NCBI RefSeq assembly: GCF_015330125.1
Contig: NZ_JADDXR010000002.1
Location: forward strand, 2,864,685-2,928,684
Source: Zobellia nedashkovskayae
GTDB taxonomy: Bacteria > Bacteroidota > Bacteroidia > Flavobacteriales > Flavobacteriaceae
Direction: 5' to 3'
Length of the DNA: 64,000 nt
Positions 35,241-45,138 of this stretch are shown piece by piece; the stretch's first letter is position 1, and the number at the start of each line of letters is the position of its first letter. Under the pieces are notes generated by a model that worked only from the letters and a program-made list of their open reading frames with translations, made no database searches and had not been told where the DNA came from. The position numbers were made by a program, and so were the translations under genes.

Positions 35241-36842
35241 TTAATGAAATGCCTTCGCAACGGTTTCCAATTCCACTTTTAATGTTTTATCGAATTTGTT
35301 TATTGGCGGAATTTCCAGGTCGATGTCAAGTAATTCATATACTGCCATCTGAGCAGCCCTAACGGAGTATTCAACAGTAAAAACAACATCATCCGGTATT
35401 TCTACAAACTGGCTTATAAATGCTAGATTTTTTGAATTTTTGGGTACTGGTAAAGGTCTGTCCGTTTTTAAACGTGGCATGAACATACTGGTGATATAGG
35501 GCATTCTACATGGTATACAAATGGCATTGCCAAAAACAATATCATAATCGAATTTTAAATGACCAGCGAGTTCTCTAAGAATTTCTTCTCCTGTACATTC
35601 CGTCATTGGTTTGCCAACAAAATTACCAACTCGGTCTGGGTGCAGACCATAGGTAAAGAATACCTGTACATCTGATGGTTGGTCTTTATAATGTGGTTGT
35701 TGGTTTAATGAAAAACTCATGAACCAATTAGAGTCTTTTAGTGTCACCTGGCTACCTGTTCCTGCTTTGTTTCCAGAGAATTTTTCCATCTGGTCAAAGA
35801 AAGCGGTGTCTTTTAAGGTTACTGTAAAAGATTCCCAAAACGATTGTGCTATATTGGAATTGAATACTTCAGGTTTGCCAAATCCCGGGTATTTTTTAGC
35901 TAATTTTTCCCATAAGGTCCACCCTTGGCTATCTGCTTTTGTATAGAATTTAGGAGCACTTGTCATGGAACCATAACTAGAAGCGTCTGTCATTGAGCCG
36001 TTTTGATAGAATACCAAATCGTCATCGTTAATTTTAATTGTTTTGTTATTTCCTGCATTTTCGTAAACAAGGTTTTTTACAATTACTTTTTTGCTTCCTG
36101 TTTTTGGGTCAAGACCAAATTCTGTATCCAAATCAGTAACGGTACTGCCTCTCATAAAATTGACACCATGAGATTTAAGCCAAACTTCTAAAGGTAAAAT
36201 CATAGAATCATACTGGTTGTATACCGTACGTCTAACACCTGTCATGGTTTCAACATTTGGGAACTCTTGCATAAACCTGTGCAAGTAGCGTTTAAATTCT
36301 ACAGCACTATGCCAAGGGGAGAACGCAAAACTTGTTCGCCACATATACCAGAAATTGCTTTCAAAAAAAGAAGGTGTAAACCAATCGTAAATTGAAGTAT
36401 TCCCTAGTTTATCTTCACTAGACTCACTTAATTTAAGAAGCTCCGTACGGTTGGCCATGGTAAGACCAAGTTTAGAAGAATCAACAATTGCCCGATTCTT
36501 ATCTATAAGACGTGCTTTTGCATTAGATTTCACACGTTCGTTAAACGCAACGGTTTCTTCATATACAGAGGTATTGGGGTCTGTAAGTGACGGAATTGTA
36601 TTAAATAACGCCCAAGTACATTCATAAATGTTTAAGGTTAACATACGAGAACCACGCAGCGTATATCCTTGCTCAGGATTTCCTCCAGCATCTAAACTAC
36701 CGCCTAAGACTGGTAAACTTTCATAGATTGTAATATTGCTGCCTGATACTCCACCATCACGAATTAGAAATGCCGCTCCGGCCAGTGATCCTATTCCACC
36801 ACCAATGAAGTACGCTTTTCTATCACTATTTTGAATATCCAT
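35241..36842 (-). CDS. Oleate hydratase paralogue lacking the catalytic Glu
   Basis: 533 residues, lacking the N-terminal extension and C-terminal helices of the 646-residue paralogue. FAD motif GGGIGSLAGAAF (13-24). The Tyr equivalent to Y241 is present (Y186 in EFKRYLHRF), but the position of E122 is Met (RGSRML, M67). Some oleate-hydratase subfamilies are known with other residues here, so it may hydrate other unsaturated fatty acids or use another proton route. First gene of the operon, with an unusually long leader (about 190 nt) from the promoter at 37035. Confidence 0.88.
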   Translation of the reverse strand: MDIQNSDRKAYFIGGGIGSLAGAAFLIRDGGVSGSNITIYESLPVLGGSLDAGGNPEQGYTLRGSRMLTLNIYECTWALFNTIPSLTDPNTSVYEETVAFNERVKSNAKARLIDKNRAIVDSSKLGLTMANRTELLKLSESSEDKLGNTSIYDWFTPSFFESNFWYMWRTSFAFSPWHSAVEFKRYLHRFMQEFPNVETMTGVRRTVYNQYDSMILPLEVWLKSHGVNFMRGSTVTDLDTEFGLDPKTGSKKVIVKNLVYENAGNNKTIKINDDDLVFYQNGSMTDASSYGSMTSAPKFYTKADSQGWTLWEKLAKKYPGFGKPEVFNSNIAQSFWESFTVTLKDTAFFDQMEKFSGNKAGTGSQVTLKDSNWFMSFSLNQQPHYKDQPSDVQVFFTYGLHPDRVGNFVGKPMTECTGEEILRELAGHLKFDYDIVFGNAICIPCRMPYITSMFMPRLKTDRPLPVPKNSKNLAFISQFVEIPDDVVFTVEYSVRAAQMAVYELLDIDLEIPPINKFDKTLKVELETVAKAFH

Positions 36843-37034
36843 AATAAATTATTTTAGATTATTATTTATTGTAATTCATAGTGGGCCAGTAAGTTTCTTC
36901 AGCATCATTATCGCCTCATTAAAGTCTTCTAGTCTATCTAAGAGCTACTTTATTTTGTATGATTTCTTAGTTTTAATAGGGGTTTCAAGTTTACAATTCC
37001 ACTCACTTAAAAGCCTACTTAAAAAAACCGTATT

Positions 37035-37077
37035 CAAAGTTATAGGAAGGCGAGATATGATAACCTGACCTAGGTCA
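37035..37077 (-). promoter_or_regulatory. CRP/FNR-type operator with perfect -7 box for the oleate hydratase operon
   Basis: TGACCTAGGTCA at 37066-37077 (perfect palindrome), 23 bp, then minus-strand TAACTTTG (37035-37042), a full match to TAnnTTTG. The leader 36843-37030 contains a 10-codon ORF (MMLKKLTGPL) but no structure I recognise. From 37078 to 37203 I see nothing further. Confidence 0.85.
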
Positions 37078-37203
37078 GGTACACGAAAAAAACATGTAAT
37101 TTCAATTGAATTTTAGGTAACAATTTGAAGAAAATAATAGCTAGTCATCTAGGTGAAGACGGAATAGAAATTCTATATAGGTGGATGTCTTTTGGACCTA
37201 CGA

Positions 37204-38475
37204 TTAAACGTTGTTGGAAAGGATATAGATAACACCTACGAGAATGATGGAGCCAAATGTATAGCCTACGAGCTTTCCTGTAGTTTTCGAGCCCTTAAAT
37301 ATACTGATGCCTAACTTAACGAGCATATTACTTGAAATGGCAGCAATGATAACCAGTGAAGCTAATTCTAGTTTTTCTGAATCCAATGAAAATTTTGCCA
37401 TGCTTATGGTAATAGCATCCGTATCTGCTAACCCTGAAATTAAGGCGGAATAATACAGACCACTTTCGCCAAAAAACTTATTACTATAGAAAACGGCAAA
37501 CAGGATTACGACATAAATAGCTCCAAAACCAATAGCATTTAATATGTTAAGCGGGTTTCCTAACTTAATATTGGTATCTGGTTTTTTTGTATCTCTTTGG
37601 ATGAGGACTAACGAGACTACTATACAGATTATGGTCAAAAGGGAAAAGGGGAGTGCCAAATACATGAGAAGGTCTCCATTAAAAATATACGTCAAAAGTG
37701 CAAGTCTGGGAAACATAATTGCGGAAGCAATAATGATACCTGCTGCATATTTTTTTGAGAGCTCGGGAGATTCTTCACTTCGGGAGGCATAGCTCCAAGT
37801 TACCGCTGTGCTAGATATAAGACCACCTAGAATAGCTGTTAATAATATGCCCCTTTTTGAACCTACATATTTGACCAGGAAGTAGCCTATGAAATTCAAA
37901 AAAGATACGATTACAACTATAGATCCAATTTCAAACGGGTTCAATAAATCACTGGGGCCGTAGACTTTGTTGGGAAGAAAAGGCAGAATCAAAAGTGATA
38001 TAATAGAGAATTTAATAAAAGCAAAAAGTTCTTCTGAAGTAATGTTACTGATAACCGTTCGGAATTTGGTTTTTAATGAAAGTAAAGTTACTATTATAAC
38101 TGCTGTGGCAACGGCATCTCTATAATACTCTGCAGATACCATAATACCCAAAACAAACGTAGCGATCAAGGCTAAATTGGTGGTTAGCCCTTTACCATAT
38201 TCTTCCTGTTTCCGATACATACGATTAACTGCCAAAAACAATATAAAAGCACCTAAACTAACGATCAATATCCAAACGGTAAATTTATCGGTCAGGTTTT
38301 CTAAAGCGAAACCTAATATGGCAACAATGGGAAAAGTACGGATACCCGCAAACCCTTGGTCTTTTAACTTATCATATTCTCTTTCCAAGCCAATGATCAA
38401 ACCAATTCCCATACTTATGAGCACACCTAGAAGATAGCTGTCCATAAATTCATTCATACCTTCAAACTTTATCAT
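37204..38475 (-). CDS. MgtC/SapB and DUF4010 membrane protein
   Basis: 423 residues with about 11-12 transmembrane helices. The N-terminal MgtC/SapB-like domain contains the typical LLIGLERE segment (GIGLIIGLEREYDKL), with the DUF4010 domain C-terminal (GGLISSTAVTWSYASRS and ISGLADTDAITISMAK). Proteins of this type are often proposed as magnesium-stress or transport proteins; no substrate is proven. Alternative starts at 38457 and 38445 are possible. Last gene of the operon 40201-38504-37204. Confidence 0.85.
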   Translation of the reverse strand: MIKFEGMNEFMDSYLLGVLISMGIGLIIGLEREYDKLKDQGFAGIRTFPIVAILGFALENLTDKFTVWILIVSLGAFILFLAVNRMYRKQEEYGKGLTTNLALIATFVLGIMVSAEYYRDAVATAVIIVTLLSLKTKFRTVISNITSEELFAFIKFSIISLLILPFLPNKVYGPSDLLNPFEIGSIVVIVSFLNFIGYFLVKYVGSKRGILLTAILGGLISSTAVTWSYASRSEESPELSKKYAAGIIIASAIMFPRLALLTYIFNGDLLMYLALPFSLLTIICIVVSLVLIQRDTKKPDTNIKLGNPLNILNAIGFGAIYVVILFAVFYSNKFFGESGLYYSALISGLADTDAITISMAKFSLDSEKLELASLVIIAAISSNMLVKLGISIFKGSKTTGKLVGYTFGSIILVGVIYILSNNV

Positions 38476-38503
38476 CCAGTTTTTAGATTAGTGGTTCTAA
38501 TAC

Positions 38504-40186
38504 TTAAAATTGATCGTTCCTAAATATGGATATTACAATGTAAAAACCCAATACAGCCGATAACACAAAACCAATAGCTCCCAATAATGGAATACCGTTT
38601 ATAAGGGGAGGCATTTTTGCCATAACCAAGATTGAAGACCCAATGGAAAGGGCGGCTATGATTACAGCAAAGACCAATCGGTTGACAGATTTACTTATTG
38701 CCGTTTGAAACTCTGTTAACCCTTTGTGTTCGTGAATCACCACCAGTTTACCATCTTTTATTTTTTTAAGGATGGCGTTGATATCATCGGGTAGGGTGTC
38801 TATGAGGTCATTAATATCTTGAAAACGACTTAGGTTCTTTTTAAATAGCCGTTTTAAGCTAAATCTTCTTCGGATAATTTTAGAGGTATAAGGTTCTAAA
38901 TTATCCGTAATGTTAAAAGATGGATCTAATTTTCTGCCTACGCCCTCTATAATAATAAGTCCTCTTATCAGCATATATAGATAGTGTGGTAGGATGATTC
39001 TATTCTCGTACAACACGGTTTTGAACTGGGTGAGAATAGTTCCTATTTTTACATTTTGTAGCGAGATGTCGCTTACTCCAGAAACCAGTTCGTATAAATC
39101 TTGTTCTAGTTTTTTGTAATCGGGTATATCTGTTTTAACTGCAATCTTCTCAAGTAAAATAATAATTTTCTTGACGTCTTTTCTTAAGAAATAGAGTAGC
39201 AGGTCGCCAAGGGCTTCTTTATCGCTAGGCATTACGGTACCCATCATACCAAAATCTAAGAAGCAAATTTGGCCCGTAGTTGGAAGTACAAATATGTTTC
39301 CCGGATGTGGATCCGCATGAAAGAAACCATGCTCAAGAATTTGTTCTATATATAGGTCAACTCCAACTTTGGCTACTGCTATCGGATCTATGTTTGCAGC
39401 TTTAAGTGTATTAATTTCAGATACTTTTATCCCGTCAATGAACTCCATGCATATAATACGATTTGTAGACAGCGGACGATAGATTACCGGAACATGAATC
39501 ATTTCATTACCCTCAAAATTCCGAGCGAATTTTTCGGTATTATCCATTTCTCGTAAAAACTGAAGTTCTTCCCGAATACTTTGTTCAAAAGATGCTATAA
39601 TGCGCACGGGTTGTAAAGCTTGTGCTTGGGTACTATATTTCTCCAATGCTCTGGCAACTTGTTTCATGATCAACAAATCGCTCTCAATGACTTCTTCTAT
39701 ATTAGGGCGCTGAATTTTAAGAACCACATCTTCTCCGCTCAATAATTTTGCACGGTGTACTTGGGCCAAAGATGCTGCCGCTAAAGGTTCTGGATTGACG
39801 GACAAGAAATAATCGGACAAGGTGATTTCCAGCTCGTCTTCAATAGTTTTTTGTACATCAAAGTTTTTTAAATTAGGAGCGTGGTCTTGTAATTTTTCTA
39901 ATTCCTTTATGAGCTCAGGTGGAAGCATGTCTTCCCGATTGCTGAAAATCTGGCCTAGCTTTACATAGCTTGGTCCCAGTTCTTCGAGCACCATACGAAT
40001 ACGTTCGTATGTTGAAAAAGAAAGGTTTTTTTCGGTATCGGGATGTCCGTTCAAATAACTTTTTGGAATCGCCTTTGTGATACCGCTATTTACCAAAACG
40101 TCCTCAAACCCATATTTGGCGAGGACGTTGAATAGAGTGGCGTACCTTTTTATTTCTTTTTGTTTCGGAATTTTAAATGCAGCCAT
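38504..40186 (-). CDS. ABC1/UbiB-family atypical kinase-like ATPase
   Basis: 560 residues. It contains the ABC1 hallmarks: KxGQ-type motif (YVKLGQIFSNR), an Ala-rich nucleotide loop (PLAAASLAQVHRA, replacing the Gly-rich loop), the VVLKIQRP lysine, catalytic HADPHPGN and LDFGMMG. Two C-terminal transmembrane helices (LVFAVIIAALSIGSSILVMA, AIGFVLSAVLGFYIVISIF). UbiB/COQ8 proteins support quinone biosynthesis or lipid handling by ATPase activity; here the isoprenoid quinone would be menaquinone. It follows the small paralogue gene by 14 bp. Confidence 0.9.
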   Translation of the reverse strand: MAAFKIPKQKEIKRYATLFNVLAKYGFEDVLVNSGITKAIPKSYLNGHPDTEKNLSFSTYERIRMVLEELGPSYVKLGQIFSNREDMLPPELIKELEKLQDHAPNLKNFDVQKTIEDELEITLSDYFLSVNPEPLAAASLAQVHRAKLLSGEDVVLKIQRPNIEEVIESDLLIMKQVARALEKYSTQAQALQPVRIIASFEQSIREELQFLREMDNTEKFARNFEGNEMIHVPVIYRPLSTNRIICMEFIDGIKVSEINTLKAANIDPIAVAKVGVDLYIEQILEHGFFHADPHPGNIFVLPTTGQICFLDFGMMGTVMPSDKEALGDLLLYFLRKDVKKIIILLEKIAVKTDIPDYKKLEQDLYELVSGVSDISLQNVKIGTILTQFKTVLYENRIILPHYLYMLIRGLIIIEGVGRKLDPSFNITDNLEPYTSKIIRRRFSLKRLFKKNLSRFQDINDLIDTLPDDINAILKKIKDGKLVVIHEHKGLTEFQTAISKSVNRLVFAVIIAALSIGSSILVMAKMPPLINGIPLLGAIGFVLSAVLGFYIVISIFRNDQF

Positions 40187-40200
40187 ATTTAATGGGTTTG

Positions 40201-40587
40201 TTACATGTATTTTGACAGAAACCGGAAAAAATTCTTTTTAAGATCAGCGTAAATTTGTCTTTGGATTTCCATTTTTTCACGAATCTCTGTATGTGTATTA
40301 AACATAGGAACATCCATAGAGTCAGCTTTATCATTACTGTGCTCGGAAATATTCAATTCATGCTTTTCAATCGTTTCTTGTAAATCTTCTATAACATTGC
40401 CATGAAGAATAAATTCATTTTGATAATGTTCTAGCTGTGCAAGTACATCCTTATCTGTCCAACGAGTTTGGAGTTCACCTAATCTGTCATTGAAGGTTTT
40501 TAATTCGTCTTTCCAGAAAGCGAGTTCAGATTCCCATTGTTTATGTTCAAAGTGTAAATCAGAATTGTAAATTGTTGCTGTTTTCAT
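40201..40587 (-). CDS. Small helical protein, paralogue family A
   Basis: 128 residues, helical and soluble. Shares the signature KQWESELAFWKDELKTFNDRL with the proteins at 23766-24173 and 45139-45570, and a C-terminal FFRFLSKYM. Function not known. First gene of an operon with the UbiB-like and MgtC/DUF4010 genes, directly downstream of a TGA-type operator. Confidence 0.7.
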   Translation of the reverse strand: MKTATIYNSDLHFEHKQWESELAFWKDELKTFNDRLGELQTRWTDKDVLAQLEHYQNEFILHGNVIEDLQETIEKHELNISEHSNDKADSMDVPMFNTHTEIREKMEIQRQIYADLKKNFFRFLSKYM

Positions 40588-40641
40588 AACATGTATTTAA
40601 AATTATTAATAAAGAATTTCACTTACAATAAAATCTATATT

Positions 40642-40684
40642 CAAAGGTGTAAATTTCCTAGCATAATAGATATGACCCAAGTCA
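40642..40684 (-). promoter_or_regulatory. CRP/FNR-type operator with -7 box
   Basis: TGACCCAAGTCA at 40673-40684, 23 bp, then minus-strand CACCTTTG (40642-40649; 7 of 8). Drives the three-gene operon starting at 40587. Confidence 0.75.
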
Positions 40685-40763
40685 TACTTTGCCAGTATTG
40701 TTAACTTTAAATGTAGTATGTGGAAATATGAACATCTAGTTTAGAAAATTATTTTAAAAAATA

Positions 40764-40795
40764 AGAGGGTACATTATACTTATAATGTACCCTCT
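40764..40795 (-). terminator. Strong terminator after ftsH
   Basis: AGAGGGTACATTATA (40764-40778) and its exact complement (40781-40795) form a 15-bp stem. On the minus strand it is followed by TTATTTTTT. Confidence 0.9.
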
Positions 40796-40859
40796 GAAAA
40801 ATGACCTAACGTTTCAATACATTTTTTCAAATGGATTGATTAAACAATGCTTCTTTATT

Positions 40860-42842
40860 TTAGATGACAGACAATTGGTTATCGTCATTTACATCTACAT
40901 TATTAGGAATAAATTCTATTCTTTTTCCTAGAATGGCTTCTAAATCTTCTTTCTCCGCTACTTCATGCTCAAGCAAATGTTGGGCTAGTTTCTCTAGCTC
41001 TTCTCTGTGCTCAACCAATACAGCTTTAGTCTTTTTATAGGCGTTAAGAATTAGAGATTGAGCTTCCTGATCTATAAGCTTGGCCATAGATTCACTATAA
41101 GGTTTTCCCACCAGACGATCATTTTGCCCAGATGAATCATAAAAACTGATTGGCCCTATTTTTTCGTCCAGTCCGTAGTAAGATACCATGGCATAGGCTT
41201 GTTTTGTTGCTTTTTCAAGATCATCTAAAGCTCCTGAAGAAATCTCGTTAAAAACAATGTCTTCAGCAGCCCGTCCGCCCAAAGAAGCGCACATCTGATC
41301 TATAAATTGGGCTTTGGTTACAATTTGTCTTTCTTCTGGTAAATACCATGCGGCACCCAAAGATTTTCCTCTTGGAATAATAGAGACTTTAACCAGAGCA
41401 TCTACATTCTTCAGGTACCAACTTACAACGGCATGACCTGCCTCATGGTGTGCTACGGTTTCTTTTTCCTTAGGGGCTATGATTTTACTTTTTCGTTCCA
41501 TTCCTCCAACAACACGGTCCCTAGCATCCATGAAATCATGAGAATGTACTTTTTTCTCTTTTTTACGAGCGGCAATAAGTGCAGCTTCGTTACAGATATT
41601 GGCAATGTCCGCTCCTGAAAATCCAGGACTTAATTTAGCCAAATCATGTGGTTTTACATCTCCCGCAAGTTTAAGTGGTCTAAGGTGAACTTTGAATATT
41701 TCTTCGCGCTCATCCTTGGTAGGTAGTTCTAGATATATATGCCGGTCAAACCTACCCGGCCTCAATAATGCTTTATCTAGCACATCTGGGCGGTTGGTTG
41801 CGGCCAAAACAATTACGCCTGTATTAGGACCAAAACCATCAAGTTCGGTAAGCAATTGGTTCAATGTATTTTCACGCTCATCATTAGACTGAAAACCACC
41901 GCTTTTGCCACGGGAACGTCCTACTGCATCAATTTCGTCAATAAAAATAATACTTGGTGTTTTCTCCTTAGCACGTTTAAATAGATCACGTACCCTAGAT
42001 GCACCAACGCCAACGAACATTTCAACAAATTCAGAACCGGACATAGAAAAGAATGGAACTCGGGCTTCTCCGGCTACTGCTTTTGCTATCAGGGTTTTTC
42101 CTGTTCCAGGAGGTCCTACGAGTAAAACTCCTTTTGGAATTTTTGCTCCCAACTCCGTATACATCTCAGGATTCTTTAAAAAATCTACGACCTCCATGAC
42201 TTCAATTTTGGCCTCTTTTAAACCTGCTACATCCTTAAAAGTTACAGAGCTTTTGGTATCCTTTGTCGCTAATTTAGCGGTAGACTTTCCTATGTTCATC
42301 ATAGAACTTCCCATGCCGCCGCCAGTTCCCATTCGCTTCAGCATAAAAAACCAGAATGCCATAAGTACAACCAGTGGCAAAATCCACGATAGGGTAGAAC
42401 CCCAACTTGTGCGGTTTTGATACTGAACATCAATTTTATTTGTAGACGAAAAAGAACTTTGCGCTTGTTCTAACTTATTTTCAAAATTCTCAACAGAGCC
42501 AATGGTCATTTTGTATTTTGGAGCTTCAATACTACCAAACAAACTCTTGGTTGTATCTTTTGAAGCCTTATTTGCAGCGGTGTCTTTTTTAATATAAAAT
42601 TCCGCAAACTCCTTATTGACCACTATTATTTTTGAAATTTCATCTTTCGCCAAAAGCGAGTCTTGAAGAAACGTCCAACTTATTTCTTTTGTAGCGGAAA
42701 CGGGGCTAGAGATAAAGGTGAACAAGGCAAAAGACCCAAAAATCAAGATGAGAATCCAATTAGAATTGAATCCGCCAAAAGGTGATTTTGGGTTTTTGTC
42801 CTCCGGTGTACCGGTGTCTTTTTTATTTGGTTGCCGTTTCAT
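40860..42842 (-). CDS. ftsH: ATP-dependent zinc metalloprotease FtsH
   Basis: 660 residues from the ATG at 42842. I prefer this start because the upstream gene ends TAATATG right before it; an earlier ATG at 42860 would overlap that gene. Two transmembrane helices (about 28-47 and 150-168) frame a periplasmic loop. The AAA+ domain has Walker A GPPGTGKT (243-250), Walker B IIFIDEID and the SRH region. Zinc site HEAGH (466-470). It degrades membrane and some cytoplasmic proteins. Because it is behind a regulon promoter and paired with a CMD gene, it may be an extra stress-specific paralogue rather than the only FtsH of the genome. Confidence 0.96.
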   Translation of the reverse strand: MKRQPNKKDTGTPEDKNPKSPFGGFNSNWILILIFGSFALFTFISSPVSATKEISWTFLQDSLLAKDEISKIIVVNKEFAEFYIKKDTAANKASKDTTKSLFGSIEAPKYKMTIGSVENFENKLEQAQSSFSSTNKIDVQYQNRTSWGSTLSWILPLVVLMAFWFFMLKRMGTGGGMGSSMMNIGKSTAKLATKDTKSSVTFKDVAGLKEAKIEVMEVVDFLKNPEMYTELGAKIPKGVLLVGPPGTGKTLIAKAVAGEARVPFFSMSGSEFVEMFVGVGASRVRDLFKRAKEKTPSIIFIDEIDAVGRSRGKSGGFQSNDERENTLNQLLTELDGFGPNTGVIVLAATNRPDVLDKALLRPGRFDRHIYLELPTKDEREEIFKVHLRPLKLAGDVKPHDLAKLSPGFSGADIANICNEAALIAARKKEKKVHSHDFMDARDRVVGGMERKSKIIAPKEKETVAHHEAGHAVVSWYLKNVDALVKVSIIPRGKSLGAAWYLPEERQIVTKAQFIDQMCASLGGRAAEDIVFNEISSGALDDLEKATKQAYAMVSYYGLDEKIGPISFYDSSGQNDRLVGKPYSESMAKLIDQEAQSLILNAYKKTKAVLVEHREELEKLAQHLLEHEVAEKEDLEAILGKRIEFIPNNVDVNDDNQLSVI

Positions 42843-42843
42843 A

Positions 42844-43191
42844 TTATTGGAGTACCACAAATTGGTTTAATGCTTCCAAAGCTTCACAACCGTACATGAG
42901 AGCGGGACCTCCACCCATCATCACAGCCACGCCTATGGTTTCTATAATTTCTTCGGAACTAGCGCCTGCTTCTATGGCATCGTGCACGTGAAAGGCAATA
43001 CAACCGTCGCAACGAACTGTTATAGCAATTCCAAGGGCAATAAGTTCCTTGGTTTGGGTAGATAGTACACCTTCTGCAGTACTGGCCTTATGCAGGCTGT
43101 TGAAGCCACCTATAGTTTCGGGTATGCTGCTACCTAGTTCTTTTATTAATCTTGTGAGGTCGTTATAGTGTTTTCCATAATCTTTTATCAT
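42844..43191 (-). CDS. Carboxymuconolactone decarboxylase-family (AhpD-like) protein
   Basis: 115 residues, all helical, with the redox motif C-D-G-C-x3-H-x-H (RCDGCIAFHVHDA) of AhpD-like thiol peroxidase-type CMD proteins. The family includes disulfide reductases and peroxidases; true lactone decarboxylases usually lack the CxxC. It is translationally adjacent to ftsH (1-nt gap) and first in the operon. Likely cytoplasmic peroxide or redox protection. Confidence 0.88.
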   Translation of the reverse strand: MIKDYGKHYNDLTRLIKELGSSIPETIGGFNSLHKASTAEGVLSTQTKELIALGIAITVRCDGCIAFHVHDAIEAGASSEEIIETIGVAVMMGGGPALMYGCEALEALNQFVVLQ

Positions 43192-43256
43192 GACGTAGTA
43201 TTTTAGAATTTATACTGTTTTAGAAATACTATTTTCTAGTGTGTTTTATACTAGTT

Positions 43257-43299
43257 CAAAGCTATTTTAAATCCATAAGTTTTAACATGATTTAAATCA
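43257..43299 (-). promoter_or_regulatory. CRP/FNR-type operator with perfect -7 box for CMD-ftsH
   Basis: TGATTTAAATCA at 43288-43299, 23 bp, then minus-strand TAGCTTTG (43257-43264), a full match to TAnnTTTG. Palindrome identical to that at hsp20. Confidence 0.85.
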
Positions 43300-43432
43300 G
43301 TAGTCTATAGGAAATTATGGGTTTTGGAGGAAGCAAGGGGGTGCGATAGTTTTCATAATTATAAATTGAGACTGAAGTAACGGTGAGATATTTTGAAAGA
43401 TTTGTTATGATCGTACAAAAAGAATAGGCACC

Positions 43433-43475
43433 TGACGCAGGTCATTTAAAATTGAAAAAGACCCATATACCTTTG
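43433..43475 (+). promoter_or_regulatory. CRP/FNR-type operator with perfect -7 box
   Basis: TGACGCAGGTCA at 43433-43444, 23 bp, then TACCTTTG (43468-43475), a full match to TAnnTTTG. Drives the WG-repeat gene at 43499. The sequence between this and the divergent site (43300-43432) shows nothing else. Confidence 0.85.
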
Positions 43476-43498
43476 AGTGAACACAAAAACATTTAGAG

Positions 43499-44158
43499 AT
43501 GAAACGCTTATTTATTATTTCGTTATTACTGTCAATACCTATTATGGGTATTTCACAATCAGTAGAAGACATCAATAAACCTATTATAGGAGAACTTGAT
43601 CAGATAGAGCCTTTTAGTGAAGGTTTAGCAGCTGTAAAAAAAGGAGACCAATGGGGATTTATTGATGAAAATGGTCAGTTGGTAATTGGGTTTAGGGGAG
43701 ATGTGGTTTGGAACAAAACTCCTAATACGGAGAATTTTGGTATAGAAGGTATTGGTTCGCCTAAGTTTAAAGATGGACTTTGTACCATAAAAACAGTTAA
43801 GGAAGATGGTATTGCTCGTTACGGATTTATAGACAAAAAAGGTAATGTGGCAGTAGATCCCGTATTTTTAAATGTAAGCCAGTTTAGTGATGGTCATGCA
43901 GTGGGTATTTATGAAAGCAAAGAATTACGCGGAAAAAATCCATTCCAATTAAAAATTTACGATTACGAATTTACCGAAGTAGTAGTGAACGAGGCAGGTG
44001 AAATGTTATGGCCCATACAGGAAAGGCAGAACATTGTAATGTCTAAAAAGCTATTTAAATTACCTGAATTGCAAGCTAGGATGATTTCAAAAGATTTGTT
44101 AGGGGTAAAAGAAAAATCTAATACTTGGAAAATTGTTAAACCTAAACTTCAAGATTGA
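43499..44158 (+). CDS. Exported WG-repeat protein
   Basis: 219 residues with a signal peptide (MKRLFIISLLLSIPIMGISQ). Two WG-type beta repeats are clear: FSEGLAAVKKGDQWGFIDENGQLVI (residues 38-62) and the FKDGLCTIK / YGFIDKKGNVAVDP pair (about 88-120). A third, weaker repeat follows (FSDGHAVGIYESKEL). WG repeats are generic beta-hairpin binding units. Partner unknown; cell-envelope location likely. Confidence 0.85.
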   Translation: MKRLFIISLLLSIPIMGISQSVEDINKPIIGELDQIEPFSEGLAAVKKGDQWGFIDENGQLVIGFRGDVVWNKTPNTENFGIEGIGSPKFKDGLCTIKTVKEDGIARYGFIDKKGNVAVDPVFLNVSQFSDGHAVGIYESKELRGKNPFQLKIYDYEFTEVVVNEAGEMLWPIQERQNIVMSKKLFKLPELQARMISKDLLGVKEKSNTWKIVKPKLQD

Positions 44159-44213
44159 AGAAGTAGATGAATTAACTAGTATGTTTTGGTCATATGCGCT
44201 ACCTATTCACGCA

Positions 44214-44256
44214 TGACCAAAGTCATGTGGTTTCTTAAAATCTAATATTAAATTTG
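44214..44256 (+). promoter_or_regulatory. CRP/FNR-type operator with perfect -7 box
   Basis: TGACCAAAGTCA at 44214-44225, 23 bp, then TAAATTTG (44249-44256), a full match to TAnnTTTG. Drives 44297 and probably 45139. Confidence 0.85.
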
Positions 44257-44296
44257 AGTGTATGGCTTACGAAAGCTATACCTAAAGTAACACAAC

Positions 44297-45082
44297 ATGG
44301 ACAAAATTAAAACAATACTCATTCCTTTTGATTTTACACAGGCATCAAAAAAAGCATTAGAGTATGCTGCAGGTTTCGTTGGTAGACTGGACGATATTAA
44401 AATTGTATTAGCTTATGTTTCTGGAAACTGTAATCTTGAATTGTTGCCAGAAAATTTTGAAAGGCTGGAGAAAGAATATGAAGGTATTCTTAAGAATAAG
44501 TTGGAGTGGGAAATTCAAGATGGAAAGCTTATTGAAACCTTAATTAAAATCCGGAAAAAAGATAAGATAGATCTTATCATTATGGGAACTTCCGGTAAAG
44601 ACAAAAAAGAAATTAAGGAACATACAAATACCGCGCACCTTGTTTTAAAGGGAAAATGTCCGGTTTTGGTTATTCCCCATGATTGTCAAGATTACAAACT
44701 AACAAATATTGCATTGGTTATAGGTAGGGAAGAGATTGATGACACTAAGAAATTGGGAACACTTTTAATGATAGCCCGGAAATGTAATGCTAAGGTACAT
44801 GTGTTGACTATAGAAAACCAGCCTGGTATTTATGGGTATAGCAAAGAAGAGGAGAAGAATGAAAATGCTATAGAATATTATCTAGAAACATTTTATAAAG
44901 AGCGAGTTTTCATTAAAAACGATGATGTTATAGACGGGATAAATACCTACGCAATAAAGAATGATATTGATGTTGTGGCCATTCTTCCTAGAAATCAAAC
45001 TATGCGCAGTGAGCCTACTGAAGGAGAATTAACGCAAATGTTGATTCTAAACTCTAAAGTGCCCATTCTTGTTTTAGAATAA
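44297..45082 (+). CDS. Universal stress protein-like protein with degenerate ATP loop
   Basis: 261 residues with two UspA-like domains; starts MDKIKTILIPFDFTQASKKALEYA. The nucleotide loop reads GTSGKDKKEIKEHTNT, so the final G-S/T of G-x2-G-x9-G-S/T is lost (H-T instead). It probably does not bind ATP in the usual way, unlike the five USPs at 3375-8592. A small family A gene follows 56 bp later without its own operator. Confidence 0.85.
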   Translation: MDKIKTILIPFDFTQASKKALEYAAGFVGRLDDIKIVLAYVSGNCNLELLPENFERLEKEYEGILKNKLEWEIQDGKLIETLIKIRKKDKIDLIIMGTSGKDKKEIKEHTNTAHLVLKGKCPVLVIPHDCQDYKLTNIALVIGREEIDDTKKLGTLLMIARKCNAKVHVLTIENQPGIYGYSKEEEKNENAIEYYLETFYKERVFIKNDDVIDGINTYAIKNDIDVVAILPRNQTMRSEPTEGELTQMLILNSKVPILVLE

Positions 45083-45138
45083 TAGGTACCAGAAAAAAGT
45101 AAAAATAGATACTGCTATTTTTTTTAATAATATAAGAC

